From NCBI GenBank assembly GCA_947304405.1, contig CAMZBB010000013.1, positions 1 through 42,009 on the forward strand: a stretch of 42,009 nt of DNA, written 5' to 3'. The notes beneath the pieces are model-generated. The model saw only the letters and a list, made by a program, of their open reading frames with translations, was not told where the DNA came from and did not search any database. Positions 23,769-32,540 of this stretch are shown piece after piece (position 1 is the stretch's first letter; the number at the start of each line of letters is the position of its first letter). Source of the DNA: an uncultured Clostridia bacterium (GTDB taxonomy: Bacteria; Bacillota; Clostridia; Saccharofermentanales; Saccharofermentanaceae). Made by a program: the position numbers and the translations under genes.

Positions 23769-25787
23769 ATGAAAAGATTTATCAGAAAACTCGCATGTGT
23801 TCTCTTAGCGGCAACCATGATGCTGTCCCTTCAGGGATGTGATGCTCTAAAGGAGATGCTGGCCGAGCCCACGCAGCGCGCATATGCGGGTGATCATAAG
23901 CCCGAGTGGAGTTCCGAGTCTACGGAAGACGAGACAGAACCTACAACGGATGAGACCGATGAGACGGAAGAATCCAAAAAGACTCCTACTCCTACGCCGG
24001 CAGCGAAAAAAAGCAACGGCAAGTATATCAATACTTCTGACGAACTGACCTATCCCGATCATGTCGCAAGCTATAAAGAAGTACATCCCGATCACACTCC
24101 GGGCAACCTCAAGAACGAAGAAGCTTCGGCAAGGCTTAACGAAGTCGAGAATACTATCCTGAAGTCTTATATCACCTGCTATGTTGATGCCGACATTCTT
24201 TTCGAGAATCCGGAGAAGGTGGGGATCACGGGTATCGATCCCAAGACGGCATGGGGTGATGTCACTACTCCTGCCGCAAAATATCCGGAGAAGAAAGCTT
24301 TCTATGAGAAGCAGCGCGATCTTCTGCTCGAGATCGATTATGAGACGCTTTCTGCGGATGACAGGATCTGCTTTGATAAGCTCCTTTACGATATTGAAGA
24401 GCAGATATACTGCTATTCTTATACCGCTTTTGAGTACTACACGATGATCTTCAACTCATTGGTCGGCCCTCAGTGCGAAGTACTCTTCATTCTCGACGTA
24501 TTCACATTCGATAATGTTCAGGACGCCGAGAACTACATCCTCGTTCTCAAGGATCTGGACAGATACTACGACCAGATGTGCGAATATGAGGAGACCAGGG
24601 CAAAATACGGTTTTACATCTTCTCCTGACAGCTATGAAGCTGCAGCAGTCACGTTTGATAAGCTCGTTGAGCAGAAAGACGACTGCTTCCTCTACCAGTC
24701 TTTTGAAGAGAGACTCGACAAGATCAAGGGACTGTCATCTTCTGACCGTTCCCGCCTCATCCGGGAAAATGAGGATGCAATGAAAAACGTCGTATTCCCG
24801 GAATTCGAGGAATGCGCCAAGCGTATGCGCGCTCTTAAGAGTGCCGGCGGAAGAGATGCGGGCCTTACCGAATACAGAGGCGGAGATGCATATCTTGAAG
24901 TCCTCAACAGACTTCAGACAAATTGCGGAAAGACCGTTAAAGAGTCAGTACAGACGCTCGATGCTGAGATCAAAAGGATCGAGAAGGAGATATCTGAACT
25001 CAACAAGCGTTCATCCGATTGGAAAACCGAATACAGAGAGCATCGTTATTCCAAGGGTGATGTTAATAAAAATCTCGATTTCCTGAGGGAAGCCGTAAAA
25101 GCGGATTTTCCTAAGATCCCTTCTCACGATTTCTATCTGATGGAGGTTCCGAAGGTCTTTGAGAGCAGCTTCAGCCCTGCGGCTTACTTAGGTTTCCACC
25201 TCGATAATTTTGATTCGAACGTGATCATAATCAACAACAAAAACGTCGGCAAGGACTATGGTACGACCATTGCCCATGAAGGCTACCCGGGACACATGTT
25301 CCAGTCGCTCTACACAAGAGCAAACACCAAGCATGTCTATATGTACGTTTCCGGATCGACTGGCTACAAGGAAGGCTGGGCAACATATACCGAGAACTAT
25401 TCGATGAAGTATTTCAGCGGTACTGGTGAGAGTGACGCCGTCAAATACGCAAGGTTAAACGAAGACCTTTCGCTCCTTCTTTCAACGAGGGTGGATTACG
25501 GCATCCATGTTGAAGGCTGGACCCTCGACGACAGCGTATCTTACCTGGTAATGCACGGGTTCTTCGTATCAAAATCCAGTTTCTCCAAGTACTACACGCT
25601 CCTGGTCACGGATCCCTGCTACTACGTCAAATACGGCATGGGTTACGTGTGGACAAAGAACATCATGGATAATGCAAGGACCAAGTATCCCAAGGCCACT
25701 GAAAAGCAGATCCACACTGCATATCTCAACGGCCTGACGGGAACTTTCGAGCAGATCGAAGCAAATCTCAACAAGTCCCTCAAATGA
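23769..25787 (+). CDS. DUF885 family lipoprotein, putative zinc metallopeptidase
   Basis: This is a 672-residue exported protein. The signal peptide ends in the lipobox 'LSLQGC', so it is a lipoprotein anchored on the outer face. A Thr/Glu/Asp-rich linker (about residues 45-80) leads to a helical DUF885 domain. The metal-site motif 'IAHEGYPGHMFQ' has H503, E504 and H509, and 'GYKEGWATYTE' supplies a further Glu, as expected for this M32-related group. 'YGIHVEGWTLDDSVSYL' near the end is also family-typical. The protein probably trims peptides outside the cell. AGAGG/AGGA sites lie just upstream of ATG 23769. Its linker resembles those of other surface proteins here. Confidence 0.85.
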   Translation: MKRFIRKLACVLLAATMMLSLQGCDALKEMLAEPTQRAYAGDHKPEWSSESTEDETEPTTDETDETEESKKTPTPTPAAKKSNGKYINTSDELTYPDHVASYKEVHPDHTPGNLKNEEASARLNEVENTILKSYITCYVDADILFENPEKVGITGIDPKTAWGDVTTPAAKYPEKKAFYEKQRDLLLEIDYETLSADDRICFDKLLYDIEEQIYCYSYTAFEYYTMIFNSLVGPQCEVLFILDVFTFDNVQDAENYILVLKDLDRYYDQMCEYEETRAKYGFTSSPDSYEAAAVTFDKLVEQKDDCFLYQSFEERLDKIKGLSSSDRSRLIRENEDAMKNVVFPEFEECAKRMRALKSAGGRDAGLTEYRGGDAYLEVLNRLQTNCGKTVKESVQTLDAEIKRIEKEISELNKRSSDWKTEYREHRYSKGDVNKNLDFLREAVKADFPKIPSHDFYLMEVPKVFESSFSPAAYLGFHLDNFDSNVIIINNKNVGKDYGTTIAHEGYPGHMFQSLYTRANTKHVYMYVSGSTGYKEGWATYTENYSMKYFSGTGESDAVKYARLNEDLSLLLSTRVDYGIHVEGWTLDDSVSYLVMHGFFVSKSSFSKYYTLLVTDPCYYVKYGMGYVWTKNIMDNARTKYPKATEKQIHTAYLNGLTGTFEQIEANLNKSLK

Positions 25788-25864
25788 TGTGATCGTGAGG
25801 CTGACGGCCGAATCATTACATTTAGAAGAAAAAAATCAAAAAAACTTTGTCCGTGGGGCCATTA

Positions 25865-25873
25865 TGTTATAAT
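25865..25873 (+). promoter_or_regulatory. Extended -10 promoter for the 1207-residue membrane protein gene
   Basis: TGT-TATAAT (25865-25873) is a consensus extended -10 element. A poor -35-like TTTGTC lies 16 bp upstream. It leaves a leader of about 25 bases before ATG 25906. Confidence 0.6.
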
Positions 25874-25905
25874 TATCCTGAATATTTATGTGGAGGAATG
25901 GCTTA

Positions 25906-28900
25906 ATGGCTACCCTGACAAGGCTTGCAACTACGCTGACGGCCAGATTTTATCCGTCGCAGTCTTTAACAGATGCCTTCTATCTTGACGGCAGACTCTG
26001 CGGCAAAAGAGAGACACGCCAGGCTGATATTACGATAGACAAGGACGAGAGAGGTTTTTTCCTTTCGGTATTCACCCATCCGACGATACAGGGATTTGAG
26101 CCCGGCTCGCTTCCTCCATTTGAGCCCCAGCTCAGGGACCTTTGCAACGAAGTAAAGAACGGCCACAAAGAGATCGACGGCATGATCGAGAAGTTCCTCT
26201 CGACTGCAGTTGAGGTTGCCGGCGCACTCAAGCTTACAGACAACCAGAACAGAAATCCTTACTTCTCAGGCGTTATAGTCAGAGATTCCGAGGCTTTTGC
26301 CGTCACCATCGGCAACGGTCTCGCTTTCCTTTACAGAGATGACACGGTATTCCCCCTTACTGATGCGGGGATCCCGATGGAACCGATCGATGCTTACGGC
26401 AACAGAGTCGGTGACTTCCAGTATTATTGCTCGTCCAAGACCGCAAATGCGCTCTGGTCGAATTTCTTCACTCTTACGCCCAACGACTGCATCATCCTCT
26501 GCAACAAGGCAGTTTACGATGCATTAGGCCAGAGGGAGATCTTAAGGATCCTTACCGATGCCGAGGACCAGTGTGATGCCGCCGGTTTGATCCTTACCCA
26601 GGCTTCCGCAAGAATGCCCAACACTCCTATGCAGATCTCCATTTCGTTTGTTGAGAGCGTATCGAAAGAGGAGAAGCGCGGACTTTTCGGACGCAGGAAG
26701 AAAGAGAAGTCCTATGAGGATGAAGTCCATGAGATAACCGAGTCTACAGTAGAAGGCGGTGAGGTCGGTGCTGCTGCAAAGGCCATCGCTGACGCGGGAT
26801 TTGTCAATCTTACTCCCGAGCCCGAAGTTGCCGCTGCCGCAGCAGCTGCTGAAGCAGGTTTGGCTGCTGCCGCTTCCGAAGGACCGCTTGTTTTCGGTGA
26901 GAATGCTTCCGAGCCCGCTCCGGCTGCTTCAACTGATGCGGCACTTGAGTTCCCTGACAAGAAGGAACCTGCCGGCGAGGTATCGACCGAGGAGGTCCTG
27001 AAGAATATCTTCGGTGAGATGAAGGAAGCTGCAAAGAGTGACGCCGAGGCTGCCGCTGCAGCTGCCGAATCCGCAAAAGAGGCTGAGGTCACAGAGGTTG
27101 CTTCTGAACCCAAGGCTGAGGATAACGACATCAAGATCGATTTTGATTTCGCAGAAGCGAAAGCGCCCGCTGATACCGTTGTTACTCCGGCTGCGGCACC
27201 TTCCGATCCTGTCATTCCCGCTGCTCCGGTCGTAAGCAACGTTGTAGCTGAGCCTTCTTCGCCGTTCGTGGCTAAGATCAGTGATCATCCGGAAGAAGCG
27301 GTGAAGGGTATCGAATCGGAACCCGCAAAGATGAAGACCGTATCGAGCATCGAGTTCGTTCCAGATGTTGATGATGAACCCACTAAACCCGTTGACGACA
27401 TTACGGCCGTACTGCATCAGGCTGAAAGCGGTGCCATAATTGCCGGCGCCGTAGCAGGAGCTGCTGCCGGCATATCCGGAACTGCTCCCGAGAATAAGCC
27501 CGAAGAAGCACCCGCCGAACCTGCTCCCGCATCTGCGGGCAGTTCCGCTGAGATAGTTTTCTCGGGTTCCGGATTGGGTGATGCCGTTCCCGGCAATAAT
27601 ATCCTGCAGCCTGCCGGAGAGCCTTTCGATCCGTATGGCAAGGCTTCATCCGACGAATTGAAGAATGCTCCGCCGCTCGTATTCGGCGACGACATGTCTT
27701 CAGCCAAACCTGTCCAGACCGAGCCTGAGGGCGCACAATCCATACCTGTACCTGATTTCGATATCAGCGAGGAAAAGCCCGTGTTGAAGGAGGAAGACAA
27801 GCTTTCAGTAGACTTCCCCGAGACAGAGGCTCCTGCTGAACCTGAAGAGCCGAAGGCTCCTGAAGTACCGGCAGCTCCTGAGGCACCGGTAAAAGAACAG
27901 GTCAAGGAGGCTGAACCTGCTAAATCAAGTCCTTTCGTCCAGGCTTCTGCACCGGCTCCCGCAGCTGTATCACAGCCCGCCCCTGAACCGGCTCCTGCTC
28001 CGGCTGCTGCACCTGAGAGTGTTCCTGCCGCAAGCAGCGAAGACGATATCGTTCTGCCTTTCGGGAACATGGTTACGACAGTTGATCTCGGTGACAAGCC
28101 GAAGAGCGATGACATTCCGCAGATGCCCCTTTATGACGGCGGCAATTTCGATACGCCCGTTAACGCGGTGAGTTCAGAAGAGAAGATCAACCAGCCTGCC
28201 CGTGATGTTTCCGCCTATGGCGATTACGGCGTTCAGGACGTTGCTCCAGAGATAGCTTCTGCAGCACCTCCGTACCAGCCCTACGGCGGAGAGGCGTTCC
28301 CGACGAGCGATCAGACTAACTATGGCACTTACAATACACAACAGGCGGCATATGCACAGGGAGGTGTTCCGATGAGTGATAACAACGGTTATACCGGCTA
28401 CGGAAATGGTCAGCAGAACGGCGCTTACGATCCGAACATGAATTACGGGGCTCCGTCGCAGAATCCGCAGGGTTATCAGGATCCGTACGGATACGGACAG
28501 GGCTATCAGAATCAGGACTACCAGAACCAGGGCTATGACGCTCAGGGTTATCAGCAGGGATATCAGAACCAGGGTTATGACAACCAGGGTTACCAGAGCC
28601 AGCAGGGCTATGATACACAGAGCTACCAGCAGGATTATCAGGGTCAGCAGGGCTACGGCAATCAGGGATATCAGGCACAGGGCTATCAGGACCAGCAGGA
28701 TTACTCAGGCCAGGCCTTCGGTTCCTCCGGTCAGGAACAGCCTGCATCCTCATCTTCTTCAGCTTCGCTTGACGATGAATGGTTCAACAATATTCTCGGA
28801 GTTGATAATGCCGGCGAGGTAGTCGATGACGGCGGTCAGTTCGGCTTCTCACAGCCTCAGGCTCCTTCAGCCCGCCAGCAGGCTCAGTACTCCAACCCCG

Positions 28901-29529
28901 GCCAGAAATCCTACAGGCCGGCAGGTTCAGGTCCGAGCAGCGTAGGCGGAAGACCTTCTGGCGGTGCGCCCAGGTCACCTCTGATCGGCGGAAGAAGCGG
29001 CGGAAGAAAGATGAAGCTCAACCGCAACGGTTACATGTTCCTTGCATTCGTTGCGATCCTTATCATCTGCATCATAATCGTTATCGCTCTTATCGCCAGA
29101 GGCTGTAGCAAGAAGCCTGTAGAGTCAACGGTACCTACATTTGAGACAGAAGAGACGGTTCCTACAACAGAGACGACAAAGGCAACGATCGAGGATAAGT
29201 CGGCTCCTATCGGATACTTCGAATTCTCTGACAGCATCGGATTCAGAACATGGTGGGATCTCTTCCATTATGTTTACAAGATCGACCTCGACAACGAGAA
29301 CGATCCCCGTATCCAGACCATTATCAAGTACAACGCACAGGATCCTGCAACTTATACTCCTCACAGCGGTGACAGCTTGCTCCTGCCTCCTCTCGGAGTC
29401 ATTGCCGGAACGATCCCCGTTACGTTCAAACCAGGCGGAACACAGAGTACTGAAGCTGCTGCCGGCGGCAATGCTGATGCCGGTGCTGCGACCACTGAGG
29501 AAACAGCTGGTTCGATCAAAATCAACTGA
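25906..29529 (+). CDS. Large single-pass membrane protein: PP2C-like domain, Ala/Pro-rich linker, Tyr/Gln/Gly-rich tract, TM, LysM-like domain
   Basis: I do not recognise a named family for this 1207-residue protein. Residues about 1-255 resemble the PP2C phosphatase fold ('SEAFAVTIGNGLAFLYRDD', 'LTPNDCIILCNKAVYDAL'), but the metal Asp positions read Asn or are missing, so it is probably a pseudo-phosphatase. Residues about 285-800 are low-complexity Ala/Pro/Glu. About 805-945 is rich in Tyr, Gln, Gly and Asn with irregular GYQxQ units. A transmembrane helix lies near 1042-1066, preceded by Lys/Arg (N-in). The outer part has a Thr-rich linker and a LysM-like domain ('WWDLFHYVY', 'IIKYNAQDP', 'PHSGDSLLLPP'). 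ATG 25906 follows GGAGG (25892-25896) by 9 bases; the in-frame ATG at 25888 precedes that site. It is probably an envelope scaffold or sensor. Confidence 0.75.
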   Translation: MATLTRLATTLTARFYPSQSLTDAFYLDGRLCGKRETRQADITIDKDERGFFLSVFTHPTIQGFEPGSLPPFEPQLRDLCNEVKNGHKEIDGMIEKFLSTAVEVAGALKLTDNQNRNPYFSGVIVRDSEAFAVTIGNGLAFLYRDDTVFPLTDAGIPMEPIDAYGNRVGDFQYYCSSKTANALWSNFFTLTPNDCIILCNKAVYDALGQREILRILTDAEDQCDAAGLILTQASARMPNTPMQISISFVESVSKEEKRGLFGRRKKEKSYEDEVHEITESTVEGGEVGAAAKAIADAGFVNLTPEPEVAAAAAAAEAGLAAAASEGPLVFGENASEPAPAASTDAALEFPDKKEPAGEVSTEEVLKNIFGEMKEAAKSDAEAAAAAAESAKEAEVTEVASEPKAEDNDIKIDFDFAEAKAPADTVVTPAAAPSDPVIPAAPVVSNVVAEPSSPFVAKISDHPEEAVKGIESEPAKMKTVSSIEFVPDVDDEPTKPVDDITAVLHQAESGAIIAGAVAGAAAGISGTAPENKPEEAPAEPAPASAGSSAEIVFSGSGLGDAVPGNNILQPAGEPFDPYGKASSDELKNAPPLVFGDDMSSAKPVQTEPEGAQSIPVPDFDISEEKPVLKEEDKLSVDFPETEAPAEPEEPKAPEVPAAPEAPVKEQVKEAEPAKSSPFVQASAPAPAAVSQPAPEPAPAPAAAPESVPAASSEDDIVLPFGNMVTTVDLGDKPKSDDIPQMPLYDGGNFDTPVNAVSSEEKINQPARDVSAYGDYGVQDVAPEIASAAPPYQPYGGEAFPTSDQTNYGTYNTQQAAYAQGGVPMSDNNGYTGYGNGQQNGAYDPNMNYGAPSQNPQGYQDPYGYGQGYQNQDYQNQGYDAQGYQQGYQNQGYDNQGYQSQQGYDTQSYQQDYQGQQGYGNQGYQAQGYQDQQDYSGQAFGSSGQEQPASSSSSASLDDEWFNNILGVDNAGEVVDDGGQFGFSQPQAPSARQQAQYSNPGQKSYRPAGSGPSSVGGRPSGGAPRSPLIGGRSGGRKMKLNRNGYMFLAFVAILIICIIIVIALIARGCSKKPVESTVPTFETEETVPTTETTKATIEDKSAPIGYFEFSDSIGFRTWWDLFHYVYKIDLDNENDPRIQTIIKYNAQDPATYTPHSGDSLLLPPLGVIAGTIPVTFKPGGTQSTEAAAGGNADAGAATTEETAGSIKIN
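28381..28737 (+). repeat. Irregular tandem repeat encoding Tyr/Gln/Gly-rich low-complexity tract
   Basis: Units built on GGN-TAT-CAG-(AAC/GAC/GCT)-CAG recur imperfectly within the coding frame. One 80-residue stretch (about 28470-28710) contains 17 tyrosines, nearly all in G-Y-x, D-Y-x or S-Y-x contexts, with very few hydrophobic residues. Unit length varies from 3 to 6 codons, so this is repeat expansion or selection for composition and not a strict minisatellite. Confidence 0.85.
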
Positions 29530-29555
29530 AGCGAAAATCATTAGAGCAACAAATT

Positions 29556-29597
29556 GCCCTCCGTCTCCAAAAATCGGGCCGGAGGGCTTTCTTTTTT
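29556..29597 (+). terminator. Rho-independent terminator after the 1207-residue membrane protein gene
   Basis: The perfect 8-bp stem GCCCTCCG (29556-29563) / CGGAGGGC (29580-29587) has a 16-base loop and is followed by TTTCTTTTTT. It cleanly separates this gene from the serine-pathway genes. Confidence 0.9.
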
Positions 29598-29645
29598 GTG
29601 TATTCGTACCATCCTTTCCAACTACAAAAACAAGAACTGCAAGTA

Positions 29646-29651
29646 TATAAT
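29646..29651 (+). promoter_or_regulatory. Candidate -10 element of the aminotransferase-serA operon
   Basis: A perfect TATAAT (29646-29651) lies 41 bp before the ATG at 29693 and downstream of the previous terminator. The position 17 bp upstream reads TACAAA, only 3/6 to the -35 consensus. Confidence 0.5.
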
Positions 29652-29692
29652 GTCATTGCTTTGAAAATATGCGGAAATGAGGATGTTATTCC

Positions 29693-30763
29693 ATGCACAA
29701 GAAACTCTTTATACCCGGACCTACGGAAGTGTATCCTGACGTTCTTGAGAAGATGGCCACACCCATGATCGGCCACAGGACAAAGGATGCTTCAGCACTT
29801 CAGGAAGCAATCTCCAAGAAGCTTCAGAAAGTCATGATGACCAACAATACCATCGTACTTTCAACATCATCAGGAAGCGGTCTGATGGAAGGTGCCGTAA
29901 GGAGTTTCACAAAGACACGTGCCGCTGTATTCTCGATCGGTGCGTTCGGCAAGAGATGGCACAAGATGTGCACATCCAACGGCATTGCCGCTGATCTTTT
30001 CGAGTCTGAACTCGGTCAGATCACCACTCCCGAGATGCTTGAAGCAGCTCTTTCCACCGGAAAGTATGACCTTATCACGATAACCCAGAACGAGACATCC
30101 ACCGGCATTCATAATCCGATGGCCAGACTTGCTGAAGTTTATAAGAAGTATCCTGACGTAATCGTCTGCGTTGATGCCGTTTCTTCAATGGCAGGAGATC
30201 TCATTCCCGTTGACGAACTCGGAATCGACGTATGCATCACCTCAACACAGAAGTGCCTTGGTCTCCCTCCGGGAATGGCAATAGCTTCCGTTTCCGAGAA
30301 GGCTATCAAAAAGGCTGAGACTGTTGAGAACAGAGGACTCTATTTCGATTACCTCGAACTCGTCAAGTTCGTTAAGGAGAAGCCTTATCAGTATCCTTCC
30401 ACGCCTTCCGAGTCACACATGTTCGCACTCGACTACCAGCTCGATAAGATCCTTGAAGAGGGCGTTGAGAACCGTTACAAGCGCCACTGCGAGATGGCTA
30501 AGATCGCTCAGGACTGGGCAAGGGAACACTGCGAGCTTTATAGCGACCCCGATAACCTTTCCGTTACCGTAACATGTGTCAAGAATACAACAGGCAAGCC
30601 TTTCTCAGAGATCAGCAAGGCAATGGGAGAGAGAGGATATCTCATGAGCAACGGTTACGGCCCGCTCAAGGATATAACCTTCAGGATCGCTCATATGGGT
30701 GATCTTACGGTCGAAGAACTTCAGCAGTATCTCAAAGACCTGACCGAAGTCATCGAAGCATAA
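29693..30763 (+). CDS. Class V PLP-dependent aminotransferase, probable phosphoserine or serine-type transaminase
   Basis: This is a 356-residue fold-type I PLP enzyme of the alanine-glyoxylate/serine-pyruvate branch. 'FIPGPTEVYPDVLEKM' is the classic start, and 'GHRTKDASALQEAI' and 'LSTSSGSGLMEGAVRS' bind cofactor phosphate. 'VCVDAVSSMAGDLIPVDELGIDVCITSTQKCLGLPPGM' (quoted in sense, the key residue being the PLP lysine K187 in S-T-Q-K) and a C-terminal 'FRIAHMGDLT' complete the family pattern. serA starts 42 bp later, so it most likely supplies the transamination step of the phosphorylated serine pathway in place of canonical SerC. GAGG lies 10 bases before the ATG. Confidence 0.88.
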   Translation: MHKKLFIPGPTEVYPDVLEKMATPMIGHRTKDASALQEAISKKLQKVMMTNNTIVLSTSSGSGLMEGAVRSFTKTRAAVFSIGAFGKRWHKMCTSNGIAADLFESELGQITTPEMLEAALSTGKYDLITITQNETSTGIHNPMARLAEVYKKYPDVIVCVDAVSSMAGDLIPVDELGIDVCITSTQKCLGLPPGMAIASVSEKAIKKAETVENRGLYFDYLELVKFVKEKPYQYPSTPSESHMFALDYQLDKILEEGVENRYKRHCEMAKIAQDWAREHCELYSDPDNLSVTVTCVKNTTGKPFSEISKAMGERGYLMSNGYGPLKDITFRIAHMGDLTVEELQQYLKDLTEVIEA

Positions 30764-30805
30764 TCAGACTTATACAACCGACAATAAACAACAGGGAGCA
30801 TAAAC

Positions 30806-32428
30806 ATGAAGATCTTAATCACAGAAAGCATTGCGGAAGAATCTGTACAGTTTCTCAGAGCACAGGGATACGAGGTTGAAGAATATCTCGGACATTCCCA
30901 GGAAGAGATCGAAGAGCACATCAAGGGCTTTGATGCGATCATCGTAAGATCCGCAACCAAGATCAACGAGAATCTTCTGAACAATGCTGATTGTCTTAAG
31001 GCAGTCGGAAGAGCAGGAACGGGAATCGACAATATTGATGTCAAGGCTTGCACTGAGCACGGCGTTATCGCCCTCAACACACCTACGGCAAACAACATGG
31101 CTGCAGGTGAGCTTGCTGTAGGTCATGCATTTTCCATCTTCCGTAATCTCTGCACGGCAAACGAGGGCGTACACAACGGAGACTTCAGACGCGGCAACTG
31201 GGTTGGCGTTGAACTTGAAGGCAAAACAGCCGGCGTTATCGGATTAGGCCGTATCGGTTCCATCGTTTCCAGAAAGCTCAAGGGCGTTGGAATGAACGTA
31301 GTTGCTTACGATCCTTATGTACCTCAGGAGAAGTTCGATAAGCTCGGAGTTACAAGATGCAAGACTCTTGATGACCTCCTTCCCATCTGCGACCTCATCA
31401 CGCTCCATACACCTAAGACAAAAGAGACATACGGCATTCTTTCCAAGGAGCAGCTCTATAAGTGCAAGAGAGGCGTCAGGATCGTTAATGCAGCAAGAGG
31501 CGGTCTCGTAAATGAGCAGGATTTGGCTGATGCTCTTGCTGAAGGTCAGGTCGCTGCAGCTGCCATCGACGTTTTCGATAAGGAGCCTTCTTACAATAAG
31601 GCACCCGGTGAGCAGGAGTATGACAACGTTCTTCTCCACGCTCCTCACTGCTACATCACACCTCACCTCGGTGCTTCCACGGTTGAGGCTACCGCAAAGG
31701 TCGGTCAGGGTATCGTAGAACTCATCGACGGCGCTCTCAAGGGTGAGCTCGTTGCAGCCATCAACATGCCCCAGTTCTCCGGAAGCATTGATGACATTAA
31801 GCCTTATTGCTCACTCGCAGAGAAGATCGGCCGTATGTATTATCAGGCAGAAGCAACACCCATCAAGCGTGTTGAAGTCAGATACAGAGGTGAGCTCGCA
31901 GAGAGTTCCGGTACAGGCATCATCACACTTTCACTCATGATGGGTCTCCTCAAGGGTATGGGCAATGATCACGTATCTTACGTAAACGCTCAGGAGTGCA
32001 TGGCTGAAAGCGGCATCGAGGTCATTGAGACCAAGACAGAGCAGATCCAGAAGTACAACAACCTGATCAACGTTAAGTTCTGCACGGAAGACGGAAGAGA
32101 GCTCAAGATCAACGGTACCGTATTCGGACCTGACACGGAAGTCATCGTTTCCTTCTTCGGTTACGAGATGAACTGCCCGCTTTCCAATACCGTTCTCGCT
32201 CTTAAGAACAACGATGTTCCCGGTGTTATCGGAAGGATCGCAACGATCCTCGGAAGCCACAACATCAACATTGCTTCAATGCATTGGGGAAGAAAGAATC
32301 AGGACGGTTCGGACAATCCGCATGCACAGGCTTTCGTTGCCATCGATCAGCCCGTTTCCCAGAAGATATTAGACGAGCTGGCAAATGCAGAAGGAGTACT
32401 CAAAGTATCACTGCTCGAGCTGGAGTAA
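30806..32428 (+). CDS. serA: D-3-phosphoglycerate dehydrogenase, long form
   Basis: This enzyme oxidises 3-phosphoglycerate to 3-phosphohydroxypyruvate, the first step of serine synthesis. It has 540 residues. The NAD-binding motif G146-x-G-R-I-G151 is followed by 'NAARGGLVNEQDL' (catalytic Arg), 'DVFDKEP' (Glu) and 'ITPHLGAST' (His). Residues about 325-455 form an allosteric substrate-binding (ASB) domain, and the last 75 ('DVPGVIGRIATILGSHNINIASM') are an ACT domain, so serine feedback is likely. GGGAG lies 8 bases before ATG 30806. It follows the class V aminotransferase in the same operon. A strong hairpin starts 30 bp after its stop and may end or attenuate the transcript. Confidence 0.96.
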   Translation: MKILITESIAEESVQFLRAQGYEVEEYLGHSQEEIEEHIKGFDAIIVRSATKINENLLNNADCLKAVGRAGTGIDNIDVKACTEHGVIALNTPTANNMAAGELAVGHAFSIFRNLCTANEGVHNGDFRRGNWVGVELEGKTAGVIGLGRIGSIVSRKLKGVGMNVVAYDPYVPQEKFDKLGVTRCKTLDDLLPICDLITLHTPKTKETYGILSKEQLYKCKRGVRIVNAARGGLVNEQDLADALAEGQVAAAAIDVFDKEPSYNKAPGEQEYDNVLLHAPHCYITPHLGASTVEATAKVGQGIVELIDGALKGELVAAINMPQFSGSIDDIKPYCSLAEKIGRMYYQAEATPIKRVEVRYRGELAESSGTGIITLSLMMGLLKGMGNDHVSYVNAQECMAESGIEVIETKTEQIQKYNNLINVKFCTEDGRELKINGTVFGPDTEVIVSFFGYEMNCPLSNTVLALKNNDVPGVIGRIATILGSHNINIASMHWGRKNQDGSDNPHAQAFVAIDQPVSQKILDELANAEGVLKVSLLELE

Positions 32429-32457
32429 CAACGGTAGTTATTTAATTTAAACATTTT

Positions 32458-32540
32458 AGACCGCAGGGGTTTGTCAGGTGAAATACCATTTCTCGTACAA
32501 GAAAGGCTGGCTTGGAAATCCCTGCGGTCTTGTTTTGTTT
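32458..32540 (+). promoter_or_regulatory. 15-bp stem-loop with U-rich tail across the GH32-like start codon (possible attenuator or translation switch)
   Basis: AGACCGCAGGGGTTT (32458-32472) pairs with AAATCCCTGCGGTCT (32516-32530): 14 Watson-Crick pairs plus one G-U, around a 43-base loop. The first arm contains AGGGG, the ribosome binding site of the GTG start at 32478, which itself lies in the loop. The second arm is followed by TGTTTTGTTT, so the same structure looks like an intrinsic terminator. Pairing is read directly; regulatory function is inference. Confidence 0.7.

Noticed and set aside
25788..25830. Terminator after the DUF885 gene
   Set aside because: Only short GGC/GCC pairings are present and no T run follows.
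26712..28115. Long minus-strand Ala/Ser-rich frames (26712-27239 and 27417-28115)
   Set aside because: They are antisense shadows of the Ala/Pro/Glu-rich repeats in the 1207-residue protein and have no start signals.
28381..28737. Possible CRISPR array or minisatellite
   Set aside because: The repeats are irregular, in frame, and vary by codon; there are no constant repeats with unique spacers.
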